From contig CBFHMJ010000011.1 of NCBI GenBank assembly GCA_965656875.1, forward strand, positions 124,001 through 188,000: a stretch of DNA of 64,000 nt, read 5' to 3'. Origin of the DNA: CBFHMJ01 sp965656875. GTDB taxonomy: Bacteria > Pseudomonadota > Gammaproteobacteria > Enterobacterales > Alteromonadaceae. Positions 27,713 to 37,037 of the stretch are shown here, piece by piece. Both the position numbers and the translations under genes were made by a program. The notes under the pieces were generated by a model. It made no database searches and was not told where the DNA came from. It was given only the letters and a program-made list of their open reading frames with translations. How positions within the stretch are numbered: position 1 is the stretch's first letter; each line of letters opens with the position of its first letter.

Positions 27713-28413
27713 AATTTACCCCGAATGAAAGAACCTCGTAAGGATATAATCCTGTTTTATACTACCATAATTAATTTTAGCAATTTGAGCCGTAAACCTT
27801 CGCCCAATCGGGCGGGGATATGAGGCGTAAAGTAACCCCAAAGGACGGTATTCTGATCTGTTCTGATTGTCATGGTGTGATTCAATAAAACCAGATGCAC
27901 AACCCATGTACTAACACTGTTTTTTATGAGATAACCAGAAAGCATACTTTCATCATAGTCCCTCACATGCGGTGTTTTTCAAGGTAGTTGTCATTACTTG
28001 CTTAATTCCCAACTATCATCACCAGGAACTCGACTTGCATCTTTTTGAATTAAGAAGCCAACGGAATAACGGCCCATCATAACTGCGACTCCGCTGCATC
28101 TATAAGTAATTGATCACCCTGTTTTCTAGTGACTTTATTGATATTAACCGGGATTTTCCTGATCCTCTGTCTGTAATTCTCAATGAATCATCAACAATCT
28201 TGATTCTACGCGTCATCATCTCAAACAAAGCCACAGCACCTGCCATTGCCGTGTACGCTGTGTTGTTTATTCTTCTGTACCGTGCCAGGTGAAATGGAAT
28301 GCAAATCGTTTTTGATCACGTTCCACATCTGACGGTCGACAGTGCAGGTGAGCTTTTACGCCAGTAGATTGTTTTAACGAATAAGATACAAAAATCAAGG
28401 ATATTTAAGCGCT
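27713..28413. other. 701-base stretch without intact gene; minus-strand fragments
   Basis: On the minus strand, two coding-like fragments in different frames lie end to end. The first runs to a stop at 28100-28102 (M at 28246: MAGAVALFEMMTRRIKIVDD, then SLRITDRGSGKSRLISIKSL), resembling the N-terminal part of a small PH-like membrane protein. The second contains MMGRYSVGFLIQKDASRVPG (ATG ATG at 28080-28075, stop at 27994-27996). The short remains and frame change suggest decayed genes. The right copy of the 25-bp inverted repeat (27969-27993) follows immediately. Confidence 0.35.
27969..27993 (-). repeat. 25-bp inverted repeat, right copy
   Basis: Exact reverse complement of 27248-27272. Similarity decays immediately on one side and weakly continues for a few bases (TGTxAGGG) on the other. 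The arms are 721 bases apart (start to start). Confidence 0.8.
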
Positions 28414-29055
28414 TTACTTAATGTTATTTCGAGTTCTTATTAAGTCCCAACAGGTGCTGGTGATATGAGAACCTAATATAAGCTCATTTAAATAGTCATT
28501 AATCAATGATGGTACATTTGATGGAGGAGGGGATAATTCATGGTGTTTGTTTACTATTAATTTGGGTATTTCTTCTCTAAGTTTTTGTTGTTCTTTTTTA
28601 CTTAAATTTGCTGAATACATTTGTAATTTAAAAAGCACATTTTTTGTGAAATGAGACAACGATAGAGATTTATCTATATACATGCATGCTTTTTCAGTGT
28701 CGCCCTGATAATCAAAATATAAGGCTAAAATGTAATTGGATAGTGGGCATAGCGAGTACTTGTCTAGTACTTCTACAAAATTTGGAGTTGTGGGTTGCAA
28801 GTAGATGTATATATAGCCTGAAAAAATAGCGGCGTTTTTTTCGTTCTCGAAGTCAAATTGACCAGCAAATATTGTTTCCGCAATGTCAACATTTTCAAAA
28901 GGGGGCATTAGTTCAACTAAAGCATAAGCAATACTATAGATCGTCCCCTTTTTTTTGTAGTGAGCCGTTGAAAGTAATTCTTTTAAAAGTTCATCATTCT
29001 CATCAGAAAGGGCTTTCGATATTTTTTTGTCTAAGTCGTTAGTCATTGATAACAC
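28414..29055 (-). CDS. Hypothetical helical (TPR-like) protein
   Basis: 213 residues from the GTG at 29055, or 210 from the ATG at 29046; neither has a strong ribosome site. The protein is alpha-helical, without signal peptide or membrane segments. It has a weak TPR-like pattern (PLSNYILALYFDYQGDTEKACMYIDKSLSLS, quoted here only as a region at about residues 103-133) and a Pro-rich turn (SPPPSNVP). I recognise no family. It stands alone in low-GC accessory DNA, as many immunity or cargo genes do, but no cognate toxin gene is visible. Confidence 0.55.
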   Translation of the reverse strand: MLSMTNDLDKKISKALSDENDELLKELLSTAHYKKKGTIYSIAYALVELMPPFENVDIAETIFAGQFDFENEKNAAIFSGYIYIYLQPTTPNFVEVLDKYSLCPLSNYILALYFDYQGDTEKACMYIDKSLSLSHFTKNVLFKLQMYSANLSKKEQQKLREEIPKLIVNKHHELSPPPSNVPSLINDYLNELILGSHITSTCWDLIRTRNNIK

Positions 29056-29216
29056 TTCAACCCTGGTTGGGTACGTTAGGCTTTTTCATGATGTTCAAAC
29101 TCTGTAATTCACCAAATTTAAGGGTGAGCTGATAGTTACAAGATATCCATTCAACGTTGTATTTATCCTATTTGAACCTTCTTTGTATAAATTCTGATTA
29201 TAAGGTTGTGCTCTGA

Positions 29217-29441
29217 TCAAACAAACCAGGACACAGCTTCATTTCCCACCACATGGCCACGCGGAACTTCAAGAGTTTTCATCTCAGCGATTGACTTTTT
29301 ATTACCCCCTGATTCAAAAACTAATCGCCTAACACCAGTTGCAACCATTTCAAAATAAAACATTTTTTCTTCTGGAACCACAATGCTGGCAACAACATCA
29401 GGCTTATAACTAACTTTCCGGCTCAGCGAACACCAAAGCAT
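29217..29441 (-). CDS. Short hypothetical ORF, possibly a gene remnant
   Basis: 74 codons with coding-like content (YKPDVVASIVVPEEKMFYFE, TGVRRLVFESGGNKKSIAEM) that looks like a small beta-rich domain. The first dozen residues are atypical and there is no convincing ribosome site, so it may be the 3' end of a gene whose 5' part was lost. No family recognised. Confidence 0.35.
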   Translation of the reverse strand: MLWCSLSRKVSYKPDVVASIVVPEEKMFYFEMVATGVRRLVFESGGNKKSIAEMKTLEVPRGHVVGNEAVSWFV

Positions 29442-29681
29442 TCACAAACGGAGTTGTTGCAAAAACAACAATGCGTTTTATATACATGCCTGACTTCATT
29501 GTTTTTCTGATGTAGATTCGATATAAGACCCAACTGCCCCATAATGTGGTTGACAGTTATTAATTCCTGGCCCGGGAAGACCGAAGTGTCAGTTTTATAC
29601 GTTTTTTGGCCTTTAATTTGCCTAAGAGCAACATTGGTTTTAATTATTATTGTGAAAAAGATTGTAGGGGAGGTAAATATC

Positions 29682-30029
29682 ATGGATACACCTTTAACGT
29701 TTTTTGTTGATGTCGATGATACTTTTGTTCGAAGTTTCGGCAGTAAAAGAATTCCGATTCCAGCTACAATCAAGCATCTTAGAGATATTTATGAACAGGG
29801 GGCTATCTTGTATTGTTGGAGTTCTGGAGGGGCTGAGTACGCGAAAAATAGTGCTGTGGAATTTGGTATAGAGGATATTTTTGTCGGTTTTTTACCAAAA
29901 CCACAGGTTATGATCGACGATCTATTCATTAGTGAATGGAGAAATTTGGTTCAAGTTCATCCAAATGAATGTAGTTCTAAGAACATTAATGACTATCGCC
30001 ATATTTTAAAAAATATGTCTAATCGCTAA
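29682..30029 (+). CDS. Small HAD-superfamily-like hydrolase
   Basis: The ATG at 29682 is preceded by GGGGAGG 8 bases upstream; the frame is open from 29544 but the earlier part is not convincing. The product is 115 residues, with HAD motif I VDVDDTFVR (Asp nucleophile and acid/base Asp), motif II in YCWSSGG, and the acidic motif IV in VMIDDL. A conserved motif III Lys is not obvious (candidate KPQ). It is shorter than most HAD phosphatases and has no cap insert, so it would act on a large or exposed substrate. No genetic partner is apparent. Confidence 0.7.
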   Translation: MDTPLTFFVDVDDTFVRSFGSKRIPIPATIKHLRDIYEQGAILYCWSSGGAEYAKNSAVEFGIEDIFVGFLPKPQVMIDDLFISEWRNLVQVHPNECSSKNINDYRHILKNMSNR

Positions 30030-30149
30030 GTAATTTGGCATTTTTAGCGTGCAATAAAAAGACGTCCCTGTCATGCGGATAACCCGCTGTTGGTTGAAAT
30101 AGTCCCTCGGGTCTGTTGACCCTTGACGATGATTGTTAACAGTTGTTTG

Positions 30150-31013
30150 TCACGGCATACCCAGAATACGAATCGCGTGTAATTGCTGTAGATTATCGTC
30201 AGGTTCGGTGTCAGGAGGGCTGTTATAACGCACCGTTGCCAACCTGATGCCGTGGGATTTACTCAAAATATCCGTGTTATTCCGGTAATGGCGAATATCC
30301 AGCTCATGTTGCTGAACATCACTAAAACTCACGGTATCTTCTGCATCGGCATGCGTGATGGTAATTCCACTACCGGTGATTAAGGCATTTTTAAAACGGT
30401 CAATCGAGCCTTTGATCTGGATTAGGTTTTTACCGGAACCCGGGTGAATATGGATGTGATTATCAAGGCTAATGGTAATTATGTCGTCGCCATCACCAGC
30501 AAAAACCTGGTCCTGATCGAGTGGTCCGGATGAATTGACTAATGTGACAATGTGATCATTGCCCGGTCCACCATAAAGCTCATCGGCGCCGGGACCGCCA
30601 TTCAACCAGTCATTGCCTTCACCACCAAATAACTGGTCACTGCCATCACCCCCGTGCAGTTGATCGTCTCCGCTCCCGCCATACAGTTTATCGTGACCTT
30701 CGCCGCCGTAGAGTTCATCTGCGCCGCCATTTGCAAACAGTATGTCATTGCCTTCGTAACCATAAATGGTGTCAGCCAGATTCGTGCTGATGCCAATGGT
30801 TCCCTGGAAAAAATTTACGGTATCGTTTCCTGAAGTTCCTTTGAGTAGTGCGCCTCTTAGTTGTTCTTGTGGATAAGACCGTGTTGCAAATACCAGGCTG
30901 CTATCTAAAGCAACGCTATAAGAATCGACGGCCCGGGTTATCGGTGTTGCAGTAATAATGATTACTGATGTAGCAACACCGACCGCTCTGAATAATCCTC
31001 GAATGTGTTTCAT
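30150..31013 (-). CDS. Exported protein with RTX (haemolysin-type Ca2+) repeats
   Basis: Start chosen at 31013 so that the signal peptide is normal (MKHIRGLFRAVGVATSVIII, TPITRA); a frame from 31025 adds four residues. About eight consecutive RTX nonapeptides of the form GGxGxDxLx lie near residues 85-160 (GYEGNDILF, GGEGHDKLY, GGSGDDQLH, GGDGSDQLF, GGEGNDWLN, GGPGADELY, GGPGNDHIV) and should fold as a Ca2+-bound beta-roll. A beta-rich C-terminal part of about 120 residues follows. RTX proteins usually leave by type 1 secretion with a C-terminal signal; here a Sec signal is present and no TolC/ABC genes are nearby. Function unknown. Confidence 0.82.
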   Translation of the reverse strand: MKHIRGLFRAVGVATSVIIITATPITRAVDSYSVALDSSLVFATRSYPQEQLRGALLKGTSGNDTVNFFQGTIGISTNLADTIYGYEGNDILFANGGADELYGGEGHDKLYGGSGDDQLHGGDGSDQLFGGEGNDWLNGGPGADELYGGPGNDHIVTLVNSSGPLDQDQVFAGDGDDIITISLDNHIHIHPGSGKNLIQIKGSIDRFKNALITGSGITITHADAEDTVSFSDVQQHELDIRHYRNNTDILSKSHGIRLATVRYNSPPDTEPDDNLQQLHAIRILGMP

Positions 31014-31025
31014 GGTGCTGTCCAT

Positions 31026-31297
31026 TATTGTTGTCGTTGTTATGGTTACTGTTCGTTATAGTTTTATTAATTGTCAGTTGTTGCATTGTTATCGGATTCA
31101 GATGACAGGTGGTAGTAAACCAGTGACAAAATGGAGTTTGTCACTGTAATTCAGTGACAGGCAATCATAACTGACTGATAGTTAGCGAATTTATATGTTT
31201 GTAAAATGTTGAATGACAATAGATTTACATCTGATTCAGGTATGAAATACGGCGATATACCCAAAAGCAAGGAGTAATGAAGGCAGGTCAATACACG
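31026..31297. other. Gap between RTX gene and hybrid sensor gene
   Basis: A 272-base AT-rich stretch that must hold the promoter of the minus-strand RTX gene. I see no strong terminator for the hybrid sensor gene and no convincing ORF. Confidence 0.4.
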
Positions 31298-34200
31298 TTA
31301 GTCGGTGACAGTGAGTTGTTGTTCCAGCTGTTTTTGGTACTCACCGGGCGTTTGATGATAGCGCTGTTTAAAGCAGCGGCTAAAGTAGTCGGCACTGGAG
31401 AAACCAACAGCGGCGAATACATCAACAGGTCGCTGGCCCTGACTAAGCTGCTGCCTTGCATATTCCAGCCGCAGGTGCCGTAAAATAATGGCGGGGTTTT
31501 CGGTGAGAAACGCGCTGAGTTTTCGGCGTAGTGTACGAGGCTCGATAAAGACTTCCTGAGAGAGTGACTGAACCGGATTGCTAAATTCTGGATTCGCATA
31601 ATGTTGATGTAAATGTGCCGCAAACTGGTTAAGTAGCTGAATATCGGCAGGTTCAATATAGGGAAAGTCGATGTGGGTGATTGGGGTGTTTTCCAGAAGA
31701 TATCGCTCAATCAAATCCTGTGCCTCTGTTTGAATACTTAATGCTTTATTGACAGCTTTGATAAACTCACGCTCGTTGAAGGGCTTAGTGAAATAGTGGA
31801 TCGCACCGGCTTGCAAGGCGTGAACCTGACCATCGCGATCATTGGCAGCCGTAACGACAATCACGGGAATATGGCTGGTGGAAGCGTTTTGCTTGAGTGT
31901 TGCCAGTAATTGAGTGCCTGATTTTTCCGGCATCATCATATCGGTTACGATGAGATCGGGTTGGCGTTTTATCGCCTGTTGAATACCTTCCTGACCGTTG
32001 CGGGCGACGCGGCAAAAATAGTCTTTTGCGAGTGCTTCTGCAATAAATGCAGCCATGTCATCGTTGTCTTCAACAATCAGAATACGGCGTTTATGCCCGG
32101 CACGTTGCGTGTCTGAATGGGGTTGGCTTAATTGTTCACCGTGATGTTGAATCAGGGTTGATACGGTGGTGATAAATTCTCGGGTATTGGACGTTGGGTT
32201 ACTAACAGATGTAGTGTTTTCAGTGTCCTGGTCGTTCGTGTCAGCGCCAGTCGTTACTGCGGTTGGATGAATGGGCAAGCGCACTACAAATGTTGCACCA
32301 TGCCCCGGTGCGCTGGTGAGATCAATCAATCCATTGTGTCGGGCAACCAGTTCTTTTACGAATGCCAGACCAATGCCTGTTCCTTGTTCACTCTGACTGT
32401 TTTCCAGCCTGAATCCTCGAATAAAGATAGCCTGTTGATTTTGCGGTGGAATTCCCTCGCCCGTATCACTCACTGCGAGTTCGATGTAATTCGATTGTTC
32501 GATGCTGCGCACAACCAGCCTGACATTGCCGCCGGACGGTGTGTATTTGACGGCGTTTTCTAACAGATTAATCAGAATCCGTTCAATGGCTTCGGGTTCT
32601 GTGGTGGCGTAAATGTCCGGTTCGATACGTGTTTCAAAGGTAAGTCCTTTGCTTTGACAGATTACGGCGAAGTCTTCCCCCAGCTGACGGCTCAGACAAC
32701 TGACATGATAACGAATCAGTGTTTGTTGCTGGAATACCGCACTGGCGGAAAAAGTCACCAGGCTGTTGATGTCCTTTTGCAGGCGCAGTGCATTGCGTTT
32801 AATCCGATTTAAATCAGTTAACGACACCTGTTTATTGAGCAGCATTCGTTCAACCGGACCCAGGATCAGATTAAGCGGCGTTCTGAGTGAATGAGAAATA
32901 TTTTGTGCGAAATGAATGTTGGCCTGATGCAGTTTTTCCAGCATATCGCGATTTTGTGCCAGATCACGGGTTCTCGCCATAACTTGTTGCTCAAGCCGGG
33001 CTGCGCGTCGCCCTGGGACTATGGTTAGACGATAGATAGCGATGATAAAAATCACGACCAGTAAAATGGCGTACAGTACTTTCATCCCTGCGGTAAGCCA
33101 CCAGGGCGGATGAATAGTCAGCGGTAAACTGAGCGTTTCCGGGTGCCATTGCTGGCCTTGTTTTCTGACACGAATATCCAGTTGATAACGCCCGGGTGGA
33201 ATATTGGTCAAACTGGCAACCCGATGCCACCAGGGAGCTTGCTGCCAGTCGTTTTGCCAGCCTGTTAAGCGCCAGCTGTATTCCAGTGATTTTGGATTCA
33301 GAACATTCAGCGCGGTGAACTCTGTGGTGAGCGCATTCTGTTGATGTTCCAGTGACAGCGAACGGGTAAATGTTGGTGATTCACTCTGTCGTTGGTAGGG
33401 CTGGTTGTTAACCATAAATCTCGTGAACACCAGAGTGGGGTTGAACGTCGTTGTGGGAATGTCATCCGGATAAAAGCGATTAAAGCCATTCTTGCCGCCA
33501 AAGAATAATTCACCATCAGGGGCTTTATACGCCGCTCCTTGATTAAATTCGTTGTGTTGTAGTCCATCAAACTGGGTGAAGTGTTCCATGTTTAACAAGC
33601 TGGCATCACCAGAGCGGGTAAATTCTGCCAGTGAATCGGCGGTTATACGGGTTAGCCCTTTGTCTGAGCTTACCCAGAGATTGTACTGATCGTCTTCGAT
33701 GATGGCGGCTATTGCTGCTTGTGATAATGGTGAGTGCATCGTTCGATCAACGGGTGAATCGTCAGGATGAACATTGATTAGGCTGTGGCTTCCTGGTGCT
33801 GAGTAATAAAAGCCATTGTTTTGTGTCGCAATCCAGACTCCACCTCGATGATCGGTGTGGAGTGCGTTAACTCGATTGCTGACTAACGCATGGTTGGTGT
33901 CTTTGCCAACTTGAAATAGCGTAACGCGCTCAGGTTGTATCCGGCCTGATTTGTCGAAATCATTACTGTGCATGACGGCCAGACCTGAATGAGCCGTGCC
34001 AACCCAAAGTTCACCCGATTTAGTTGTGGTAAGGCTCAATATGGTTTGTCGTAGAGGGTCCGTTGAATAGGATGCTGTGTGATTTGGCTGCGAATACTGA
34101 AGGCGAGTAAAGGTTCCGGTTGTTGTATCAAATTTATCTAAACCGCTGTCAGTTCCAACCCAGTAACTACCTTCTTCTGCCTGCTGTATTACCCTGGCAA

Positions 34201-35686
34201 TATTATGACTGATGCTCTTAGCATCGTTTTCAATCGGGCGATAGATAGTAATTTTTTGCGTGTCGGGATTAAATCGAGTAATGCCAAGATTGTGAGTGGC
34301 TGTCCAGGCAACGCCTTGTTTATCTTCGGCTACGGCATATAGTCGATTCATTTTAAAGTAGCGACGCTCAGGAAGTGTGAGGGGAAAATACTCAAAGACA
34401 TGTTTATTCGGTTTAGATGTTGATGCCAGACCTTTATAAGTGGCTATCCAAAGTGCATCTGTCGAACGTTGGTAAAAACCTCGAACATCATTTTGTTGCA
34501 GGCTTGATTCAATGCCGGGTTGGTGCGCGTAGTGTTCAAACTGCGTGGCTCGGGGATTGACGAAATTCAATCCTTTATTGGTGCCAATCCAGATACCTCC
34601 GCGTTTAGTGGTATAGATTGCATTAACATAATTGTCGCTCAGGCTGTCCGGCAATGCGGGTATGTGTTGATAATTGTGAAAGTGCTGGTTAGTGTCGTTA
34701 AACAGGGAAAATCCCCCACCAAAATTACCCAGGATAAGTTGAGGTGATTGTCGTCCGGTTAGTAGATTAACGTTACTAAAGCCCATTGCAGTCACCCAGT
34801 TATTGAAAATACTGTTCGTTTCATTGTCTGACCAGGTGTAGTGCGTAAAGTGATTGTTAAGTGGGTTTAAAAAATTAAGCCCACGACTGGAAGAACCGAT
34901 CCATACGCCGCCATGAGGATCGGGCAATATGCGATAAATATTGTTGTTATTCAGGCTGTGAGGATTGTTTGCATCATGTTGGTAGTGAGTTATTTTCCCG
35001 GTGTAAATGTCATACTTGTCCAGTCCTTTTCGCCAGTGTCCAATCCATAACTGATTGTTGTCATCAATAGCTAATGCCCGAATTCGGTTGCTTAGTAGAC
35101 TTTCCGGTTGTCCAGCATTGTGTTGCAAATGTATAAACTGACCTGTTTGCCGTTGTAGTCGATTAACGCCGCCTTGTTGTGTGCCAACCCAAAGGTTGTT
35201 TTGTTGATCTAATGCCAGGCGGGTGACTCTGTTATCACTCAAACTTTGAAGATTACCGGGTGAATGCTGGAAGTGAGCGAGTTTGTTTGTGAATGGATTA
35301 AAAGAGAACAATCCCGTGTCAGTAGCAATCCAGATGACTCCGTGGTGATCTTCAAGTAAATCCTTGATGGCTCCTGCTGGATAGACTTCACTGGGTTCGG
35401 CGATCTGTTGAAGAGAAGTAAACCTGTACCCATCAAACCGATTCAATCCATTAATCGTGCCCACCCATAGAAATCCCTGCTTATCTTGCAGCAGTGCGGT
35501 GATGTGATTACTGCTTAAGCCATCACGGGTGGTGAAGTGATGAAAGGATAATCTGGGCGGCTGAAGTGTCTGTGTTGTATCAGTAGACGCCAGCGCCAGC
35601 GGTTGAACGCTTAGCGCGGCATAGCATATCAGTACGCTGATAAAAGTCTGGAAATGATGGGCAGGATTAAATCGTCCGGTATTCAT
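31298..35686 (-). CDS. Hybrid two-component regulator (propeller sensor, kinase, receiver, AraC output)
   Basis: 1462 residues. Signal peptide (about 1-34), then some 14 Reg_prop propeller repeats (about 45-760; LLQDKQGFLWVGTINGLNRF is typical) forming a periplasmic sensor. A Y_Y_Y Ig-like domain (about 775-850), a membrane helix (about 862-888), a HisKA domain with His932, an HATPase (N box ILINLLENAVKYTP, SDTGEGIPP, GTGIGLAF), a receiver with Asp1249 in VTDMMMP and a C-terminal AraC helix-turn-helix (GFSSADYFSRCFKQRYHQTPG) follow. This HTCS layout links extracellular ligand sensing directly to transcription and is best known from Bacteroidetes polysaccharide utilisation. The H-box reads SHSLRTPL instead of SHELRTPL. 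It lies 14 bases after a TonB-C-like gene, so the two are co-transcribed. Confidence 0.93.
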   Translation of the reverse strand: MNTGRFNPAHHFQTFISVLICYAALSVQPLALASTDTTQTLQPPRLSFHHFTTRDGLSSNHITALLQDKQGFLWVGTINGLNRFDGYRFTSLQQIAEPSEVYPAGAIKDLLEDHHGVIWIATDTGLFSFNPFTNKLAHFQHSPGNLQSLSDNRVTRLALDQQNNLWVGTQQGGVNRLQRQTGQFIHLQHNAGQPESLLSNRIRALAIDDNNQLWIGHWRKGLDKYDIYTGKITHYQHDANNPHSLNNNNIYRILPDPHGGVWIGSSSRGLNFLNPLNNHFTHYTWSDNETNSIFNNWVTAMGFSNVNLLTGRQSPQLILGNFGGGFSLFNDTNQHFHNYQHIPALPDSLSDNYVNAIYTTKRGGIWIGTNKGLNFVNPRATQFEHYAHQPGIESSLQQNDVRGFYQRSTDALWIATYKGLASTSKPNKHVFEYFPLTLPERRYFKMNRLYAVAEDKQGVAWTATHNLGITRFNPDTQKITIYRPIENDAKSISHNIARVIQQAEEGSYWVGTDSGLDKFDTTTGTFTRLQYSQPNHTASYSTDPLRQTILSLTTTKSGELWVGTAHSGLAVMHSNDFDKSGRIQPERVTLFQVGKDTNHALVSNRVNALHTDHRGGVWIATQNNGFYYSAPGSHSLINVHPDDSPVDRTMHSPLSQAAIAAIIEDDQYNLWVSSDKGLTRITADSLAEFTRSGDASLLNMEHFTQFDGLQHNEFNQGAAYKAPDGELFFGGKNGFNRFYPDDIPTTTFNPTLVFTRFMVNNQPYQRQSESPTFTRSLSLEHQQNALTTEFTALNVLNPKSLEYSWRLTGWQNDWQQAPWWHRVASLTNIPPGRYQLDIRVRKQGQQWHPETLSLPLTIHPPWWLTAGMKVLYAILLVVIFIIAIYRLTIVPGRRAARLEQQVMARTRDLAQNRDMLEKLHQANIHFAQNISHSLRTPLNLILGPVERMLLNKQVSLTDLNRIKRNALRLQKDINSLVTFSASAVFQQQTLIRYHVSCLSRQLGEDFAVICQSKGLTFETRIEPDIYATTEPEAIERILINLLENAVKYTPSGGNVRLVVRSIEQSNYIELAVSDTGEGIPPQNQQAIFIRGFRLENSQSEQGTGIGLAFVKELVARHNGLIDLTSAPGHGATFVVRLPIHPTAVTTGADTNDQDTENTTSVSNPTSNTREFITTVSTLIQHHGEQLSQPHSDTQRAGHKRRILIVEDNDDMAAFIAEALAKDYFCRVARNGQEGIQQAIKRQPDLIVTDMMMPEKSGTQLLATLKQNASTSHIPVIVVTAANDRDGQVHALQAGAIHYFTKPFNEREFIKAVNKALSIQTEAQDLIERYLLENTPITHIDFPYIEPADIQLLNQFAAHLHQHYANPEFSNPVQSLSQEVFIEPRTLRRKLSAFLTENPAIILRHLRLEYARQQLSQGQRPVDVFAAVGFSSADYFSRCFKQRYHQTPGEYQKQLEQQLTVTD

Positions 35687-35700
35687 CCTGTCACTCCCGG

Positions 35701-36816
35701 TTAGATAGCGGTGACTCGCTGCGTGTTATCGGCTAACTCCATTAAGGAGACGATATTGCCCGGTGAACCATACACCGTGAGTGTGCAATCGCCCCAATTG
35801 GGTTGCAACGAAATAACGTCATCAGGAGCCAGTGTTAATTCCAGTGATTTATGATCGCAGGAAAGGCGAGTGTTGATCTGTTCAAAGCTATCCAGGCTTA
35901 GCTGGAATTGACGGCGATTGAGCGGAAGTGACCAACTTTCCTGTTTACCTATGGCTTCCCGGTGTTCGATCGGTTTGTCGCTGGCAAGACGCTGGTTAAT
36001 GCGTGCGACATAGGGTGCATAAGAATCTTGTAACCGGGTTTTAGTGGTGTTGTCTGAAAAATCGAGCAGGGCTTGCCAGGTATCCAGTGCCTGAGTGTAG
36101 TGTTTAAGATTGGATGATGTGGCAAATAATCGCTCCAGTACCAAGGTTTTAATGTCATTGCTGTTAAGGTTTTTGGTCGCTTTACTGAGATCTAACAGTA
36201 TTTGATGTTCATTGGCATCCTGGCTGACTGCTCGATAATAATTCGCTAGCAACAGGCGATACTGAATACTTTCTCCTGTCGTGGCGAAATGGGAGCGTTT
36301 AAAGCGATCCAGGAGATTTTTAGCGTCTTTGTAGTGTTCCTTTTGCATTGCATGCTGAATATGCATTAATCGGCGTTGCATTGAAGGTTTTAACGCTAGT
36401 TGATTCCTGTCTAAAGCAAAATTAAAAGTTGTTTCCACATTTGAAGAGATAATGGGGGCATCATTCAACTGGGCTGGTTGATAACGCCAGCGTTTTAGCG
36501 CGGCAATGGCTGACTTTGCAAAACCACTGGCTCCGCCTTCATCCGTGACGGTAATGTTCTGAGGATGGCCTTGTGTGTCTACATCAAATGTCAGTGTTAC
36601 CCAGCCACTCCCTTTATTTTTAATCAGCTTTTTTGGATATTTGGGTTGACTTCGTTTGATTACTTTCAAGGGGTGAATTGTTAATTCGCTTGCCGGAGCA
36701 ACTGTGGTTTGTTTAGCCGTTGTTAGCGGAACAGATGGTTCGTCAGATGGTGGATTTGACGAGTGAACCAGTGGTGATAACAACAGCAATAATAAGGTAA
36801 GTGATCGATTTTTCAT
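35701..36816 (-). CDS. TonB C-terminal-domain protein with helical repeats (paralogue B)
   Basis: The start at 36816 gives a signal peptide (MKNRSLTLLLLLLSPLVHSS); the frame is open to 36993. The product is 371 residues. Residues about 50-150 form a TonB-C domain (QPKYPKKLIKNKGSGWVTLTF, ITVTDEGGASGFAKSAIAAL, KRWRYQPA). A helical TPR-like region (about 160-285) and a small C-terminal beta domain with two Cys (LSCDHKSLELTLAPDD, WGDCTLTVYG) follow. It lacks the Pro-rich spacer of classical TonB, so it probably does not energise receptors. It shares its layout with the next upstream gene. It is in an operon with the hybrid sensor and may be a signalling partner of it. Confidence 0.75.
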   Translation of the reverse strand: MKNRSLTLLLLLLSPLVHSSNPPSDEPSVPLTTAKQTTVAPASELTIHPLKVIKRSQPKYPKKLIKNKGSGWVTLTFDVDTQGHPQNITVTDEGGASGFAKSAIAALKRWRYQPAQLNDAPIISSNVETTFNFALDRNQLALKPSMQRRLMHIQHAMQKEHYKDAKNLLDRFKRSHFATTGESIQYRLLLANYYRAVSQDANEHQILLDLSKATKNLNSNDIKTLVLERLFATSSNLKHYTQALDTWQALLDFSDNTTKTRLQDSYAPYVARINQRLASDKPIEHREAIGKQESWSLPLNRRQFQLSLDSFEQINTRLSCDHKSLELTLAPDDVISLQPNWGDCTLTVYGSPGNIVSLMELADNTQRVTAI

Positions 36817-36983
36817 GGGTAACTCAGACTTTGCAGGTTGAACCGTATTTGCGGGGTTTTTGCTATAAAAACGGGGACATCTAATCAGAAGTTGTACCTT
36901 ATTGCAATGCAATTCTACCCGGGTTTGTTGCTGAAGTTGCACCGGATTTGACCCAAAAAACCGTATTTTTGGTGCATAAAGGG

Positions 36984-37024
36984 ATAAAAGCACCTGAATT
37001 TAATGAGGTTTATCATTCAGGTGC
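36984..37024 (-). terminator. Terminator after TonB-C paralogue A
   Basis: GCACCTGAAT / ATTCAGGTGC (36990-36999 with 37015-37024) form a 10-bp perfect stem just after the stop at 37038, followed on the minus strand by TTTTATCCC. It partly separates paralogue A from paralogue B plus the hybrid sensor. Confidence 0.7.
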
Positions 37025-37037
37025 GAACAAACAAATT

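Noticed and set aside
29040..29080. GTTAGGC / GCCTAAC near the 28.4-29.1 kb gene as an integron attC site
   Set aside because: The paired core sites are in the wrong order and distance and no attC-like folded structure or integrase is present.
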